Of a DNA stretch of 64,000 nucleotides, positions 46,917 to 55,440 are shown piece after piece. How positions within the stretch are numbered: the first letter of the stretch is position 1; each line of letters opens with the position of its first letter. The stretch lies in the NCBI RefSeq assembly GCF_030151085.1, contig NZ_JASLER010000054.1:8577-72576 (forward strand). Reading direction: 5' to 3'. Source of the stretch: Bacteroides sp. Lineage in GTDB: Bacteria; Bacteroidota; Bacteroidia; Bacteroidales; Bacteroidaceae. Under the pieces are notes generated by a model. The model was not told the origin of the DNA. It ran no database searches and saw only the letters and a list, made by a program, of their open reading frames with translations. The position numbers and the translations under genes are program-made.

Positions 46917-49100
46917 TTAGTTCGCCATTTCAGAGATGAACTTGATACGTACCAGACGTACTTCTTCATCGGTGAAATCATCACCTAATTCATCCAGCGC
47001 ATCATCAACTTTATCGGTAGTAGACTCCTTGAAGTAATCGTAGATATCAAGCATGTGATCTTCATCCATAATATCTTCCAAGAAGTAGTCAATATTCAAT
47101 TTGGTTCCCGAAAAAACGATGGCTTCTATTTCATCCAGCAGATCATCAAACTCAATACCCTTTGACATAGCAATATCATCTAACGCAACTTTGCGGTCGA
47201 TAGCCTGAATAATGGCTACTTTCATCTTAGACTTATTAGCTACCGTGCGTACACGCAAATCTTCGGGACGTTCTATTTCATTTTCTTCGCAATGGCGTTT
47301 GATAAGTTTACAGAATTCTTCGCCGTAACGTTTTGCCTTACCGGCTCCGACACCCGGAATATTCTGCAATTCATCTAATGTAATAGGATATATAGTAGCC
47401 ATTGCTTCTAAGGAAGGATCCTGGAAAATTACATAAGGAGGCACCTCCAACTTCTTAGACAGCTTTTTACGCAAATCTTTTAGCATAGAATAAAGTGCCG
47501 GATCTACCGCACAAGCTCCGCCCCCGCGTGCCGGTGCTTCTTCTTCTACTTCCTCGAAGTCATTATCTTCTGTAATCTTAAAGGATTTCGGATGTTTCAG
47601 AAATTTCTTACCGTCTTCCGTAACCTTCAGCAAGCCATAGTTTTCAACATCTTTACTCAGATAACCACCTATAAGAGCTTGACGAATAACAGCATTCCAT
47701 GTTTTGTCTTCTTCGCCCATACCAGAGCCAAACACTTCAAGATCTTCATGCAGATGTGCCTGTACTTCTGAGGTTTCTTTACCTTGTATAATGTCTATTA
47801 TATAATCCGCTTTAAAATTTTCTTTCACCGCTAGAATAGCTTCAATCACGGTACACAATAATTCTTGAGCTTCCACTTGTTTTTTGGGATTTAAACAGTT
47901 GTCACAATTACCACAATTTTCTTCTGTGTATTCTTCACCGAAATAATGAAGTAAAGTCTTTCGGCGACACACGGAAGATTCGGCATACGCAGCGGTCTCC
48001 AACAGAAGCTGCTTGCCTATTTCCTGTTCTGCTACAGGTTTGCCTTGCATAAATTTTTCGAGCTTCTGCAAGTCCTTATTGGTATAAAAAGTAATACACT
48101 GCCCTTCTCCTCCATCTCTTCCGGCACGTCCGGTCTCCTGATAATATCCTTCAAGACTTTTGGGGATATCATAATGGATCACAAAACGCACATCGGGCTT
48201 ATCGATACCCATACCAAAAGCAATAGTCGCCACAATCACATCTATTTTTTCCATCAAGAAATCATCTTGATTTTGTGTTCGTGTAGCCGAATCCATTCCA
48301 GCATGATATGCACGGGCATTGATACCGTTAGCCTGTAAGATTTCAGCAAGTTCCTCAACTTTCTTACGACTCAGGCAATAAATAATACCTGATTTCTCGT
48401 TATTGTTTTTGATGAACTTAATGATGTCCCTATCTACGTTTGTAGTTTTAGGTCGTACCTCATAATAGAGGTTCGGACGATTGAACGACGACTTGTACAC
48501 TTGCGCATCCACCATACCCAGATTTTTCTGGATATCATGCTGCACTTTAGGAGTAGCAGTCGCAGTCAACGCTATCAGTGGGGCTTTTCCTATTTCATTG
48601 ATTATGGGGCGAATCCGGCGATATTCCGGACGGAAGTCATGTCCCCATTCCGAGATACAATGAGCTTCGTCTACAGCATAGAAAGAGATCTTTACTGTTT
48701 TCAGGAAATCAACATTTTCATCTTTTGTCAACGACTCAGGAGCTACATAAAGCAGCTTTGTCTTGCCATTGACAATATCAGATTTAACTTGATCTATCGC
48801 GCCTTTATTAAGAGAAGAGTTTATGAAATGTGCCACACCATCTTCTTCACTGAAGTTCCGCATCGCATCGACTTGATTTTTCATCAATGCAATCAAAGGA
48901 GAAATCACAATGGCTGTGCCCTCCATTAATAAGGAGGGGAACTGGTAGCATAATGATTTTCCTCCACCGGTAGGCATCAATACAAAAGTATCGTTACCGT
49001 CCAACATGTTTTGGATAATCGCTTCCTGATTTCCTTTAAATTTATCGAACCCGAAGTATTTCTTCAGCTGGTCTGTCAAATTATTCTTCTTCCCTGCCAT
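46917..49100 (-). CDS. recQ: ATP-dependent DNA helicase RecQ
   Basis: 3'-to-5' DNA helicase acting in recombination and fork repair. 727 residues: Walker A MPTGGGKS (about 39-46), DEAH box VDEAHCISEWGHDF (about 138-151), motif VI YYQETGRAGRDG (about 320-331), a RecQ Zn-binding region with CRRKTLLHYF and CGNCDNC, winged-helix domain, and HRDC domain (about 530-610, DPALYSMLKDLR, LQNIPGVGAGKAKRYG). A further acidic tail of about 115 residues (ending FTDEEVRLVRIKFISEMAN) is longer than in E. coli RecQ. It has its own promoter at 49176-49183. Confidence 0.95.
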   Translation of the reverse strand: MAGKKNNLTDQLKKYFGFDKFKGNQEAIIQNMLDGNDTFVLMPTGGGKSLCYQFPSLLMEGTAIVISPLIALMKNQVDAMRNFSEEDGVAHFINSSLNKGAIDQVKSDIVNGKTKLLYVAPESLTKDENVDFLKTVKISFYAVDEAHCISEWGHDFRPEYRRIRPIINEIGKAPLIALTATATPKVQHDIQKNLGMVDAQVYKSSFNRPNLYYEVRPKTTNVDRDIIKFIKNNNEKSGIIYCLSRKKVEELAEILQANGINARAYHAGMDSATRTQNQDDFLMEKIDVIVATIAFGMGIDKPDVRFVIHYDIPKSLEGYYQETGRAGRDGGEGQCITFYTNKDLQKLEKFMQGKPVAEQEIGKQLLLETAAYAESSVCRRKTLLHYFGEEYTEENCGNCDNCLNPKKQVEAQELLCTVIEAILAVKENFKADYIIDIIQGKETSEVQAHLHEDLEVFGSGMGEEDKTWNAVIRQALIGGYLSKDVENYGLLKVTEDGKKFLKHPKSFKITEDNDFEEVEEEAPARGGGACAVDPALYSMLKDLRKKLSKKLEVPPYVIFQDPSLEAMATIYPITLDELQNIPGVGAGKAKRYGEEFCKLIKRHCEENEIERPEDLRVRTVANKSKMKVAIIQAIDRKVALDDIAMSKGIEFDDLLDEIEAIVFSGTKLNIDYFLEDIMDEDHMLDIYDYFKESTTDKVDDALDELGDDFTDEEVRLVRIKFISEMAN

Positions 49101-49175
49101 GATTCATTAGGTTGTTGTTTATAGGGTTATCTTAAAAGTGCGCTTTTCAGCATTCATTCTTATGGAGAACTCTAA

Positions 49176-49183
49176 CAAAGTTA
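49176..49183 (-). promoter_or_regulatory. -7 promoter element of recQ
   Basis: TAACTTTG on the minus strand, 76 bp before the recQ ATG. It implies a longer leader than for the other genes here. Confidence 0.5.
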
Positions 49184-49273
49184 TAAACAACTTCTTAAAT
49201 TTCAAGCATAATACGCCGAATATTTTTCAATAAAAGTAAAAAAGTCGGTTTTACTAAGTATTACCTTTTGATT

Positions 49274-50518
49274 TTAAGCACTTTGAAGTCTCGCCATGTT
49301 TGCCTTCTCAAGTTGTTGTTTTGCATAATCCAACGTCACCACATAACTATTTTTCTGTTCGGACGGGATTTCAAACATTACATCCATCATTATTGTCTCC
49401 ACAATGGAACGTAATCCGCGGGCACCCAACTTGTATTCGACGGCTTTATCTACGATATATTCAAAAACAGCATCTTCAAAAGTAAGCTTCACTCCATCCA
49501 TATCGAACAACTTGATATATTGCTTGATGATAGAGTTCTTTGGTTCCGTAAGAATAGCGCGCAAAGCATCACGATCCAACGGATTAAGATAAGTCAACAC
49601 CGGAAGACGACCGATTATTTCAGGAATTAGTCCGAATGCTTTCAAATCTTGCGGGGCAATGTACTGCATCATATTAGTTTTGTCGATAGTAGCCGTATTA
49701 CGTACTGCACTATAGCCTACCACATGCGTATTGAGTCGTTGAGCGATCTTCTTTTCAATGCCATCAAAAGCACCTCCGCAGACAAACAGAATATTCTTGG
49801 TGTTTACCGGAATCATCTTTTGATCGGGGTGTTTACGTCCACCCTGAGGTGGTACATTCACAACGGAACCTTCCAATAGTTTCAGCAAACCTTGCTGTAC
49901 ACCTTCACCGCTTACGTCACGGGTAATTGAAGGATTGTCACCTTTGCGGGCAATTTTGTCTATTTCATCAATAAAGACAATGCCTTGTTCGGCTTCGGCA
50001 ACATTGTAGTCGGCTACTTGTAACAAACGAGTCAGGATGCTTTCAATATCTTCGCCCACATATCCGGCTTCAGTCAACACAGTTGCATCTACAATAGTAA
50101 AAGGAACGTGAAGCAGTTTGGCTATAGTGCGGGCAAGCAATGTTTTCCCTGTACCGGTGCTACCTACCATAATGATATTGGATTTTTCTATTTCCACATC
50201 ATCTCCACCATCCTTTTGTAACAGACGCTTGTAATGGTTGTACACGGACACAGCCAGAAAACGCTTGGCATCCTCCTGACCGATAACATATTGATCAAGG
50301 AAATTCTTAATCTCTACAGGCTTAGGAAGTTCTTTCAGATTCAGTTTTTTGGCACCACCTTTCTTTGCACCTCCCATAGCTTCCTGAGTAATCTCGTATG
50401 CTTGGGTAGCGCAACTGTCGCAGATGTAGCCGTTCATTCCCGTAATGAGAAAGCCGACTTCATCTTCGGAGCGTCCGCAGAAACTGCATCTATTTTTTGT
50501 TTTTCTTGAATCTGCCAT
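49274..50518 (-). CDS. clpX: ClpX ATPase subunit of ClpXP protease
   Basis: 414-residue AAA+ unfoldase that recognises tagged proteins and feeds them to ClpP. N-terminal Zn finger with CSFC (12-15) and CDSC (33-36), Walker A STGTGKT (about 119-125), Walker B IVFIDEIDK (about 181-189), and RIIGRLPVLT-like sensor segment EIIGRLPVLTYL (about 311-322). The IGF-type loop that contacts ClpP reads VVNVPP-flanked sequence in mid-protein and was not resolved. It starts 2 bp after the clpP stop, so the two are translated from one transcript in the usual order clpP-clpX. Confidence 0.97.
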   Translation of the reverse strand: MADSRKTKNRCSFCGRSEDEVGFLITGMNGYICDSCATQAYEITQEAMGGAKKGGAKKLNLKELPKPVEIKNFLDQYVIGQEDAKRFLAVSVYNHYKRLLQKDGGDDVEIEKSNIIMVGSTGTGKTLLARTIAKLLHVPFTIVDATVLTEAGYVGEDIESILTRLLQVADYNVAEAEQGIVFIDEIDKIARKGDNPSITRDVSGEGVQQGLLKLLEGSVVNVPPQGGRKHPDQKMIPVNTKNILFVCGGAFDGIEKKIAQRLNTHVVGYSAVRNTATIDKTNMMQYIAPQDLKAFGLIPEIIGRLPVLTYLNPLDRDALRAILTEPKNSIIKQYIKLFDMDGVKLTFEDAVFEYIVDKAVEYKLGARGLRSIVETIMMDVMFEIPSEQKNSYVVTLDYAKQQLEKANMARLQSA

Positions 50519-50520
50519 AT

Positions 50521-51183
50521 TTATTTTTTAATCAACACTTCGTCTACCATACCATATTCTTTGGCTTCCTGGGCAGTCATCCAATAGTCGCGGTCAGAAT
50601 CAGCCCATACTTTATCAAAATCAGTATGAGAATGATCGGCAATAATGGTATAAAGTTCTTTCTTTAATTTCTGGATTTCACGCGCAGTAATTTCGATATC
50701 CGAAGCTTGCCCTTGCGCACCTCCCATCGGTTGATGTATCATTACACGTGAATGGGTCAATGCAGAACGTTTGCCTTCGGCACCCGACACCAATAATACA
50801 GCTGCCATACTGGCTGCTATACCTGTGCAGATAGTAGCAACATTGCTACTGATAAACTGCATGGTATCATAAATACCTAGTCCGGCATATACCGAGCCAC
50901 CCGGTGAGTTGATATAGATAGAGATATCCTTACCCGGATCTACTGAATCCAAATACAGAAGCTGTGCTTGCAATGTATTGGCAGTATAATCATCGATCTG
51001 CGTACCCAAAAAAATGATACGGTCCATCATCAGGCGTGAGAATACATCCAGCTGTGTAACATTGAGTTGGCGTTCCTCTAGGATATAGGGATTTAAATAC
51101 CCGGCTTGTGATTTAATCACATCGTCCAGCATCAAGCTATTCATACCTAAATGCTTGGTAGCGTATTTTCTGAAATCATCCAT
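50521..51183 (-). CDS. clpP: ATP-dependent Clp protease proteolytic subunit
   Basis: 220-residue serine protease that forms a tetradecameric barrel with ClpX. The Ser125 nucleophile is in GIAASMAA, His150 in MIHQPMGG, and Asp199 in DSDRDYW, with spacing the same as in E. coli ClpP. SPGGSVYAG (93-101) forms the substrate-binding strand. A near-consensus -7 element TTTCTTTG (minus strand, 51218-51225) lies 34 bp upstream. It is separated from tig by 134 bp and a terminator, so it is probably transcribed independently of tig. Confidence 0.97.
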   Translation of the reverse strand: MDDFRKYATKHLGMNSLMLDDVIKSQAGYLNPYILEERQLNVTQLDVFSRLMMDRIIFLGTQIDDYTANTLQAQLLYLDSVDPGKDISIYINSPGGSVYAGLGIYDTMQFISSNVATICTGIAASMAAVLLVSGAEGKRSALTHSRVMIHQPMGGAQGQASDIEITAREIQKLKKELYTIIADHSHTDFDKVWADSDRDYWMTAQEAKEYGMVDEVLIKK

Positions 51184-51250
51184 ATTTTTATTCTTTTAGT
51201 TTTATAGATTGTGGTTACAAAGAAACAAAAAAGAACACAGAGACACAAAA

Positions 51251-51285
51251 AAACACAGAGTTATAGTTTGTCAAACTCTGTGTTT
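51251..51285 (-). terminator. tig terminator
   Basis: Perfect 12-bp arms AAACACAGAGTT (51251-51262) and its complement (51274-51285), followed on the minus strand by TTTTTGTG. It separates tig from clpP. Confidence 0.75.
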
Positions 51286-51317
51286 CTTTATAAAAATAAG
51301 TCTTTTCAGACAAAATC

Positions 51318-52673
51318 TTATGCAAACATCTTATTAAACTCTTCCATTGAAATGGATTTATTCTCCAATTTCACTTGAGGCTTCAGTGCAGCAGCCAATT
51401 TAGCTTCAACAACACGGTTTACCAAACCTTCGATGCTCTCTTTCTTTTTCAACATTTCCTTTGAATAGTTTTCCAAGATATCATCAGGAACACTCATCAT
51501 GCCGTATTGTGCAAACTGAGCACGAGTTGCTTCCTTAGCCATGTTCATGATGTCTTCTTGTTCTACCTTGATATCATTGATTTTCACCAACTGCTCTTTA
51601 ATCAGATGCCAAGTCAGTTCTTCAATGCTCTTGTCGTAGTTGTCATCAACAAACTTCTCGTCCTTTTCAGGATTGTTCAGACGCATAATACGCTTCAGCA
51701 AAGCATCCGGGAATTCCAATTTACCGATCTTGTCAGTCAAAACCTTGCGCAAGTCGATAAGGAATTTATAATCGCTGTCAGCAACAAACTGAGCGGCAAT
51801 GATTTCTTTTACTTTAGCACGGAAATCTGCTTCATTGTTTACTACACCTTCACCCAATACCTGGTTGAAGATTTCCTGATTCAAGTCACCCGCAACAAAA
51901 CGAGTAATTTCTTCAACCTGGAAGCTGAAATTAGACTTCATATCAGCAGCAGCTTCTTTTTCAATCTTCAACAATGAAGATAATTCTGTAGCATTGCCAT
52001 CCCATGCAGCACTAGGATTGAACACGAGTACATCGTTTACCTTTGCACCGGCAAAAATAGCTTTCTGTTCGTCGTTCTTCATGTAAGCAGGCATCATAAC
52101 AGCACCTTCTACCTGAATGCCACCTTCTTTAGTATTACCGTTTTCATCAAGTTCGGCAAGCAGACCTTTCAGCATATCATTGTCAGCGTATACATCTACT
52201 TGGTCATACTTACCAGTACGTTGAGTATAAGCCTTCACCTGATTGTCTACCATTTCATCGGAAACTTCAATAGTGTAGTAATCTACTTTATCTTTGTCAG
52301 TTACTTCAGCTTTGAACTCAGGAGCCAAAGCAATATCGAACAGGAATTCAAACTCTTCCATTGTATCGAAGTCAATTGCAGTTTGCTTATCTTCGTTAGG
52401 CAGAGGCTCACCCAAAATTTCGATTTTATTATCTTGGATATACTTATATACTGAATCTGAAAGGAGTTTGTTTACTTCTTCTGCCAATACAGATTTACCA
52501 TACATTTTCTTAACCAGACTCATCGGTACCATACCTTTACGGAATCCGGGAACCTGTGCTTTTTGACGGAAGTTCTTCAACGACTTGTCTACTTGTTCCT
52601 GATAGTCTGCTTTCTCAAGTTTTACAGTAAGCAATGCGCTTACTTTGTCAATGTTTTGTAATGAAACGTTCAT
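51318..52673 (-). CDS. tig: trigger factor
   Basis: Ribosome-associated chaperone at the peptide exit tunnel. 451 residues: the N-terminal ribosome-binding domain contains PGFRKGMVPMSLVKKMYGKS (about 41-60, equivalent to the GFRxGK signature), then a central region about 150-245 corresponding to the PPIase domain but poorly conserved, then the helical C-terminal chaperone domain (about 260-440). It is located next to clpP-clpX, the common bacterial arrangement tig-clpP-clpX. Promoter element TAATTTTG at 52728-52735. Confidence 0.95.
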   Translation of the reverse strand: MNVSLQNIDKVSALLTVKLEKADYQEQVDKSLKNFRQKAQVPGFRKGMVPMSLVKKMYGKSVLAEEVNKLLSDSVYKYIQDNKIEILGEPLPNEDKQTAIDFDTMEEFEFLFDIALAPEFKAEVTDKDKVDYYTIEVSDEMVDNQVKAYTQRTGKYDQVDVYADNDMLKGLLAELDENGNTKEGGIQVEGAVMMPAYMKNDEQKAIFAGAKVNDVLVFNPSAAWDGNATELSSLLKIEKEAAADMKSNFSFQVEEITRFVAGDLNQEIFNQVLGEGVVNNEADFRAKVKEIIAAQFVADSDYKFLIDLRKVLTDKIGKLEFPDALLKRIMRLNNPEKDEKFVDDNYDKSIEELTWHLIKEQLVKINDIKVEQEDIMNMAKEATRAQFAQYGMMSVPDDILENYSKEMLKKKESIEGLVNRVVEAKLAAALKPQVKLENKSISMEEFNKMFA

Positions 52674-52727
52674 TCTGACAATTATTTATTTGATTTATAC
52701 TATATTCCACATTCTCAAACGAGGGTG

Positions 52728-52735
52728 CAAAATTA
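52728..52735 (-). promoter_or_regulatory. -7 promoter element of tig
   Basis: TAATTTTG on the minus strand fits TAnnTTTG, 55 bp before the tig ATG. A TTG-rich stretch 20-25 bp further upstream could be the -33 region. Confidence 0.6.
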
Positions 52736-53068
52736 GCGTTATTCTTTCAATTATCAAAAAACATTGCAGATTTATTTCTTTCCAGACAACAGGGGAATGA
52801 TTCCTAAACTTTTATTAACGTACAATTGTCCATCTATAAAAATAAAAACGTCCGGGGCACTCTGAGAGAATAGTAATTCTATAATATAAGGATTATCTGG
52901 TTTTAGGCTTTGCTTTCTCTTATTTTTTAGGAGTTAAAAGAGTTATCACTCCGTTAGGAGTTAGAGGAGTTAAGCCAATGGCTATTACGATGCTTTCCTA
53001 TAGTGGGAACTTTCGTTCTATATACTTAATTACCAACACATTCTATTTACACATTTATCACGCACTAA

Positions 53069-53222
53069 TGTAAAACACGTTACTCCAGCATGTAACGATC
53101 TTTACCTAATAGTGTAACGGTCGTTACCTCGTAGTGTAAACACCTTTACTCCATAGTGTAAAGAATGTGATTCTATGAGGTAAAGGACGTCTTCTCCTAA
53201 TGTAACTGATCTTATTGACTAT
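53069..53222. repeat. 22-bp-period array D (seven units)
   Basis: Units start at 53069, 53091, 53113, 53135, 53157, 53179 and 53201, exactly 22 bp apart. Six start TGTAA and one GGTAA. The first four continue N5-(G/T)TTAC and most end near ATAG, so successive units create TTAC...TGTAA inverted pairs. The pentamer after TGTAA is different in every unit. Units five to seven are more degenerate in the second block. The array lies in the middle of the long tig-RRM gap, in neither coding frame. Confidence 0.8.
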
Positions 53223-53551
53223 TGCCTTCAGTTCACCCTCATCTCCTTTTTTGTTCTTCTGTTCTTTTGTCTAGAAAACATTCCAGTTCATGCCTTACAG
53301 GCTTTTCGCAAATCAATTCTGTTTGAGTATAGAGAAAAAATAAAAATAATTGCGAAAAAGTATCATTTATCCGAATTTTATATGTTTCTTTGTTGCGGAA
53401 TAATGGCGCATTAGTTTCTCGATTTCCGTTGCATGGTTTTTACTGCCGTTTTCAAAACGCTTTTGTAAACTCTCTGTCGTAGTGATCTTTTTATTATTTA
53501 GCCATCGTTCCAAGAGAGTTTTATTCATTTATTTATTTTACATTTTTCATT

Positions 53552-53800
53552 ATGAACATTTATGTTGGAAACCTTAACTACCGTGTTAAGGAAAGCGACC
53601 TGCAGAAGGTTATGGAAGAATACGCACCTGTATCTTCTATCAAATTTATCACTGACCGCGAAACAAAACGTTTCAGAGGTATTGCATTCGTTGAAATGGA
53701 AGACGGCGAAGCAGCAGCTAAAGTAATTTCAGAACTTGACGGCGCAGAATTCTTCGGACGCCAAATGGTAGTGAAAGAAGCAAGACCTCCGAAATTTTAA
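53552..53800 (+). CDS. RRM-domain RNA-binding protein
   Basis: 82-residue protein that is a single RNA recognition motif. RNP2 is IYVGNL (3-8) and RNP1 is RFRGIAFVEM (42-51), with a short basic tail (KEARPPKF). Such small RRM proteins are common in Bacteroides, where Hfq-type chaperones are largely missing, and are thought to bind mRNAs or small RNAs. The gene is monocistronic, with a long upstream region and a strong terminator. It belongs to the abundant Rbp family; which paralogue it is cannot be decided here. Confidence 0.93.
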   Translation: MNIYVGNLNYRVKESDLQKVMEEYAPVSSIKFITDRETKRFRGIAFVEMEDGEAAAKVISELDGAEFFGRQMVVKEARPPKF

Positions 53801-53824
53801 TCATATAGATTAAAGGAGAAAAAT

Positions 53825-53853
53825 AAAAAAGACCGCTCATGGCGGTCTTTTTT
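53825..53853. terminator. bidirectional terminator between RRM gene and lptB
   Basis: Perfect 12-bp arms: AAAAAAGACCGC (53825-53836) and GCGGTCTTTTTT (53842-53853), 5-nt loop. It ends both converging genes. Confidence 0.9.
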
Positions 53854-53865
53854 ATTTTCTAATCA

Positions 53866-54621
53866 TTACTTCATAAATTCTTTGCGACGTAATACGAAGC
53901 TATTACTCAAATACTTCTCACGTACTATTTTATTTTCAGCCAGTTCTTCAGGTGTGCCTTGAAATAAGATCTTTCCTTCGAACAGCAGATAAGCACGATC
54001 GGTAATACTTAGTGTCTCCTGCACATTATGGTCCGTAATTAGAATTCCGATATTCCGATCTTTCAGTTTCCATACAATCTGCTGGATATCTTCTACAGCG
54101 ATAGGGTCTACTCCGGCAAAAGGTTCGTCAAGCATGATGAACTTAGGGTCGATAGCAAGGCAACGGGCAATCTCCGTACGACGACGTTCACCACCCGATA
54201 ATTGATTACCGTTATTTTTGCGCACTTTCTGCAAACGGAATTCAGCTATCAAACTCTCCAACTTATCTTTCTGGTACTCCAACGGTTTATCGGTCATCTC
54301 CAACACAGATGCGATATTATCTTCCACACTCATCTGGCGGAACACAGAGGCTTCCTGTGCCAAATAGCCGATGCCGGTCTGTGCACGCTTGTATACCGGA
54401 TAGTTTGTAATCTCCAAATCATCCAAGAAGATACGCCCTTCATTCGGAGTAATCAAACCAACGGTCATGTAGAACGAAGTCGTCTTACCGGCACCGTTAG
54501 GGCCCAGCAAACCAACAATTTCCCCTTGCTTCACATCGATAGAGACATGGCTCACTACCGTACGCTTTCCGTACTTTTTCACCAAATCTTCCGTGCGAAG
54601 CACCATTTTGCTTTCTTCCAT
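53866..54621 (-). CDS. lptB: LPS export ABC transporter ATPase LptB
   Basis: ATPase driving lipopolysaccharide extraction from the inner membrane through LptFG. 251 residues from the ATG at 54621. A TTG reading at 54651 would lie upstream of the likely promoter (54640-54647), so it is rejected. Walker A GPNGAGKTT, Q-loop region GYLAQEASVFRQMS, signature LSGGERRRTEIARCLA, Walker B FIMLDEPFAGVDPIAVEDI and switch His in ITDHNVQETL. LAQEASVF and FAGVDP are typical of LptB rather than other ABC ATPases. It is a single gene transcribed away from mlaE-mlaF. Confidence 0.93.
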   Translation of the reverse strand: MEESKMVLRTEDLVKKYGKRTVVSHVSIDVKQGEIVGLLGPNGAGKTTSFYMTVGLITPNEGRIFLDDLEITNYPVYKRAQTGIGYLAQEASVFRQMSVEDNIASVLEMTDKPLEYQKDKLESLIAEFRLQKVRKNNGNQLSGGERRRTEIARCLAIDPKFIMLDEPFAGVDPIAVEDIQQIVWKLKDRNIGILITDHNVQETLSITDRAYLLFEGKILFQGTPEELAENKIVREKYLSNSFVLRRKEFMK

Positions 54622-54639
54622 ACTTGCGTTATTTTGCCG

Positions 54640-54647
54640 CAAATGTA
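54640..54647 (-). promoter_or_regulatory. -7 promoter element of lptB
   Basis: TACATTTG on the minus strand, 19 bp before the lptB ATG. The same eight bases serve the divergent mlaE promoter 21 bp away. Confidence 0.6.
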
Positions 54648-54668
54648 GCAAAATAAGCCGAAATGATG

Positions 54669-54676
54669 TACATTTG
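54669..54676 (+). promoter_or_regulatory. -7 promoter element of mlaE-mlaF
   Basis: TACATTTG on the plus strand, 20 bp before the mlaE ATG. Divergent and identical to the lptB element. Confidence 0.6.
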
Positions 54677-54696
54677 CAGACAAATACTTACGAGTT

Positions 54697-55440
54697 ATGA
54701 TTAAAGCACTTAGAACAGTCGGTAAATATATCATGCTTATGGGACGTGTTTTCGCCCGCCCCGAACGTATGCGTATGTTTTTCCGGCAATATGTAAATGA
54801 GTTGGAACAGCTCGGCGTAAATTCTATCGGCATTGTGTTGTTGATATCATTTTTCATCGGAGCCGTTATCACCATACAAATCAAGCTGAACATTGAAAGC
54901 CCTTTCATGCCCCGCTGGACAGTGGGATATGTGACCCGTGAAATTATGTTACTGGAATTTTCGTCTTCCATCATGTGCTTGATTCTGGCAGGAAAAGTCG
55001 GTTCCAATATTGCTTCCGAACTGGGCACCATGCGCGTAACGCAGCAAATAGATGCCCTTGAAATAATGGGAGTCAATTCTGCGAATTACCTGATTTTACC
55101 TAAAATTGTCGCGATGGTATCAACCATTCCGTTGATGGTAACGTTCAGTATATTCGCGGGCATCATAGGCGCCTTTTGCACGTGTTGGTTCGGAGGCATT
55201 ATGACGGCGGTAGATTTGGAATATGGTTTGCAATATATGTTTGTGGAATGGTTTATTTGGTGTGGCATCATCAAGTCACTTTTCTTTGCTTTCATTATCG
55301 CCAGCGTATCGGCTTACTTTGGCTATACAGTCGAAGGAGGTTCCATCGAGGTAGGTAAAGCATCTACTGATTCAGTAGTGTGCAGTAGCGTGCTCATCTT
55401 ATTTGCCGACCTTATATTAACTAAACTATTAATGGGATGA
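54697..55440 (+). CDS. mlaE: MlaE-type phospholipid ABC transporter permease
   Basis: 247-residue inner-membrane permease of the MlaE family, moving phospholipids between inner and outer membrane to keep outer-membrane asymmetry. Several TM helices are visible, for example IGIVLLISFFIGAVITI, YLILPKIVAMVSTIPLMVTF and GIIKSLFFAFIIASVSAYFG. The family segment SELGTMRVTQQIDALEIMG (about 110-128) is diagnostic. It overlaps the next gene by 4 bp (ATGA), so translation is coupled. The MlaD-type substrate-binding gene is not in this window. Confidence 0.92.
   Translation: MIKALRTVGKYIMLMGRVFARPERMRMFFRQYVNELEQLGVNSIGIVLLISFFIGAVITIQIKLNIESPFMPRWTVGYVTREIMLLEFSSSIMCLILAGKVGSNIASELGTMRVTQQIDALEIMGVNSANYLILPKIVAMVSTIPLMVTFSIFAGIIGAFCTCWFGGIMTAVDLEYGLQYMFVEWFIWCGIIKSLFFAFIIASVSAYFGYTVEGGSIEVGKASTDSVVCSSVLILFADLILTKLLMG

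Larger units (their letters stand above)
52674..53551. other. 878-bp intergenic region between tig and RRM gene
   Basis: The largest gene-free stretch of the window. From left to right: the tig promoter (52728-52735); a 10-bp direct repeat TTAGGAGTTA at 52927 and 52954; the 22-bp-period array D (53069-53222, possibly extending left to about 53003); a 9-bp inverted pair TTTTCGCAA / TTGCGAAAA around 53305-53360; and a possible -7-like TTTCTTTG at 53385-53392, which would give the RRM mRNA a leader of about 150 nt. No reading frame here is credible. Confidence 0.6.

Noticed and set aside
15420..53222. 22-bp arrays as CRISPR arrays
   Set aside because: Units are only 22 bp including the variable part, the conserved blocks are 5-10 bp and imperfect, and no cas genes are in the window.
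54622..54651. TTG start for lptB
   Set aside because: It would lie upstream of the matching -7 element, so it would not be in the mRNA.
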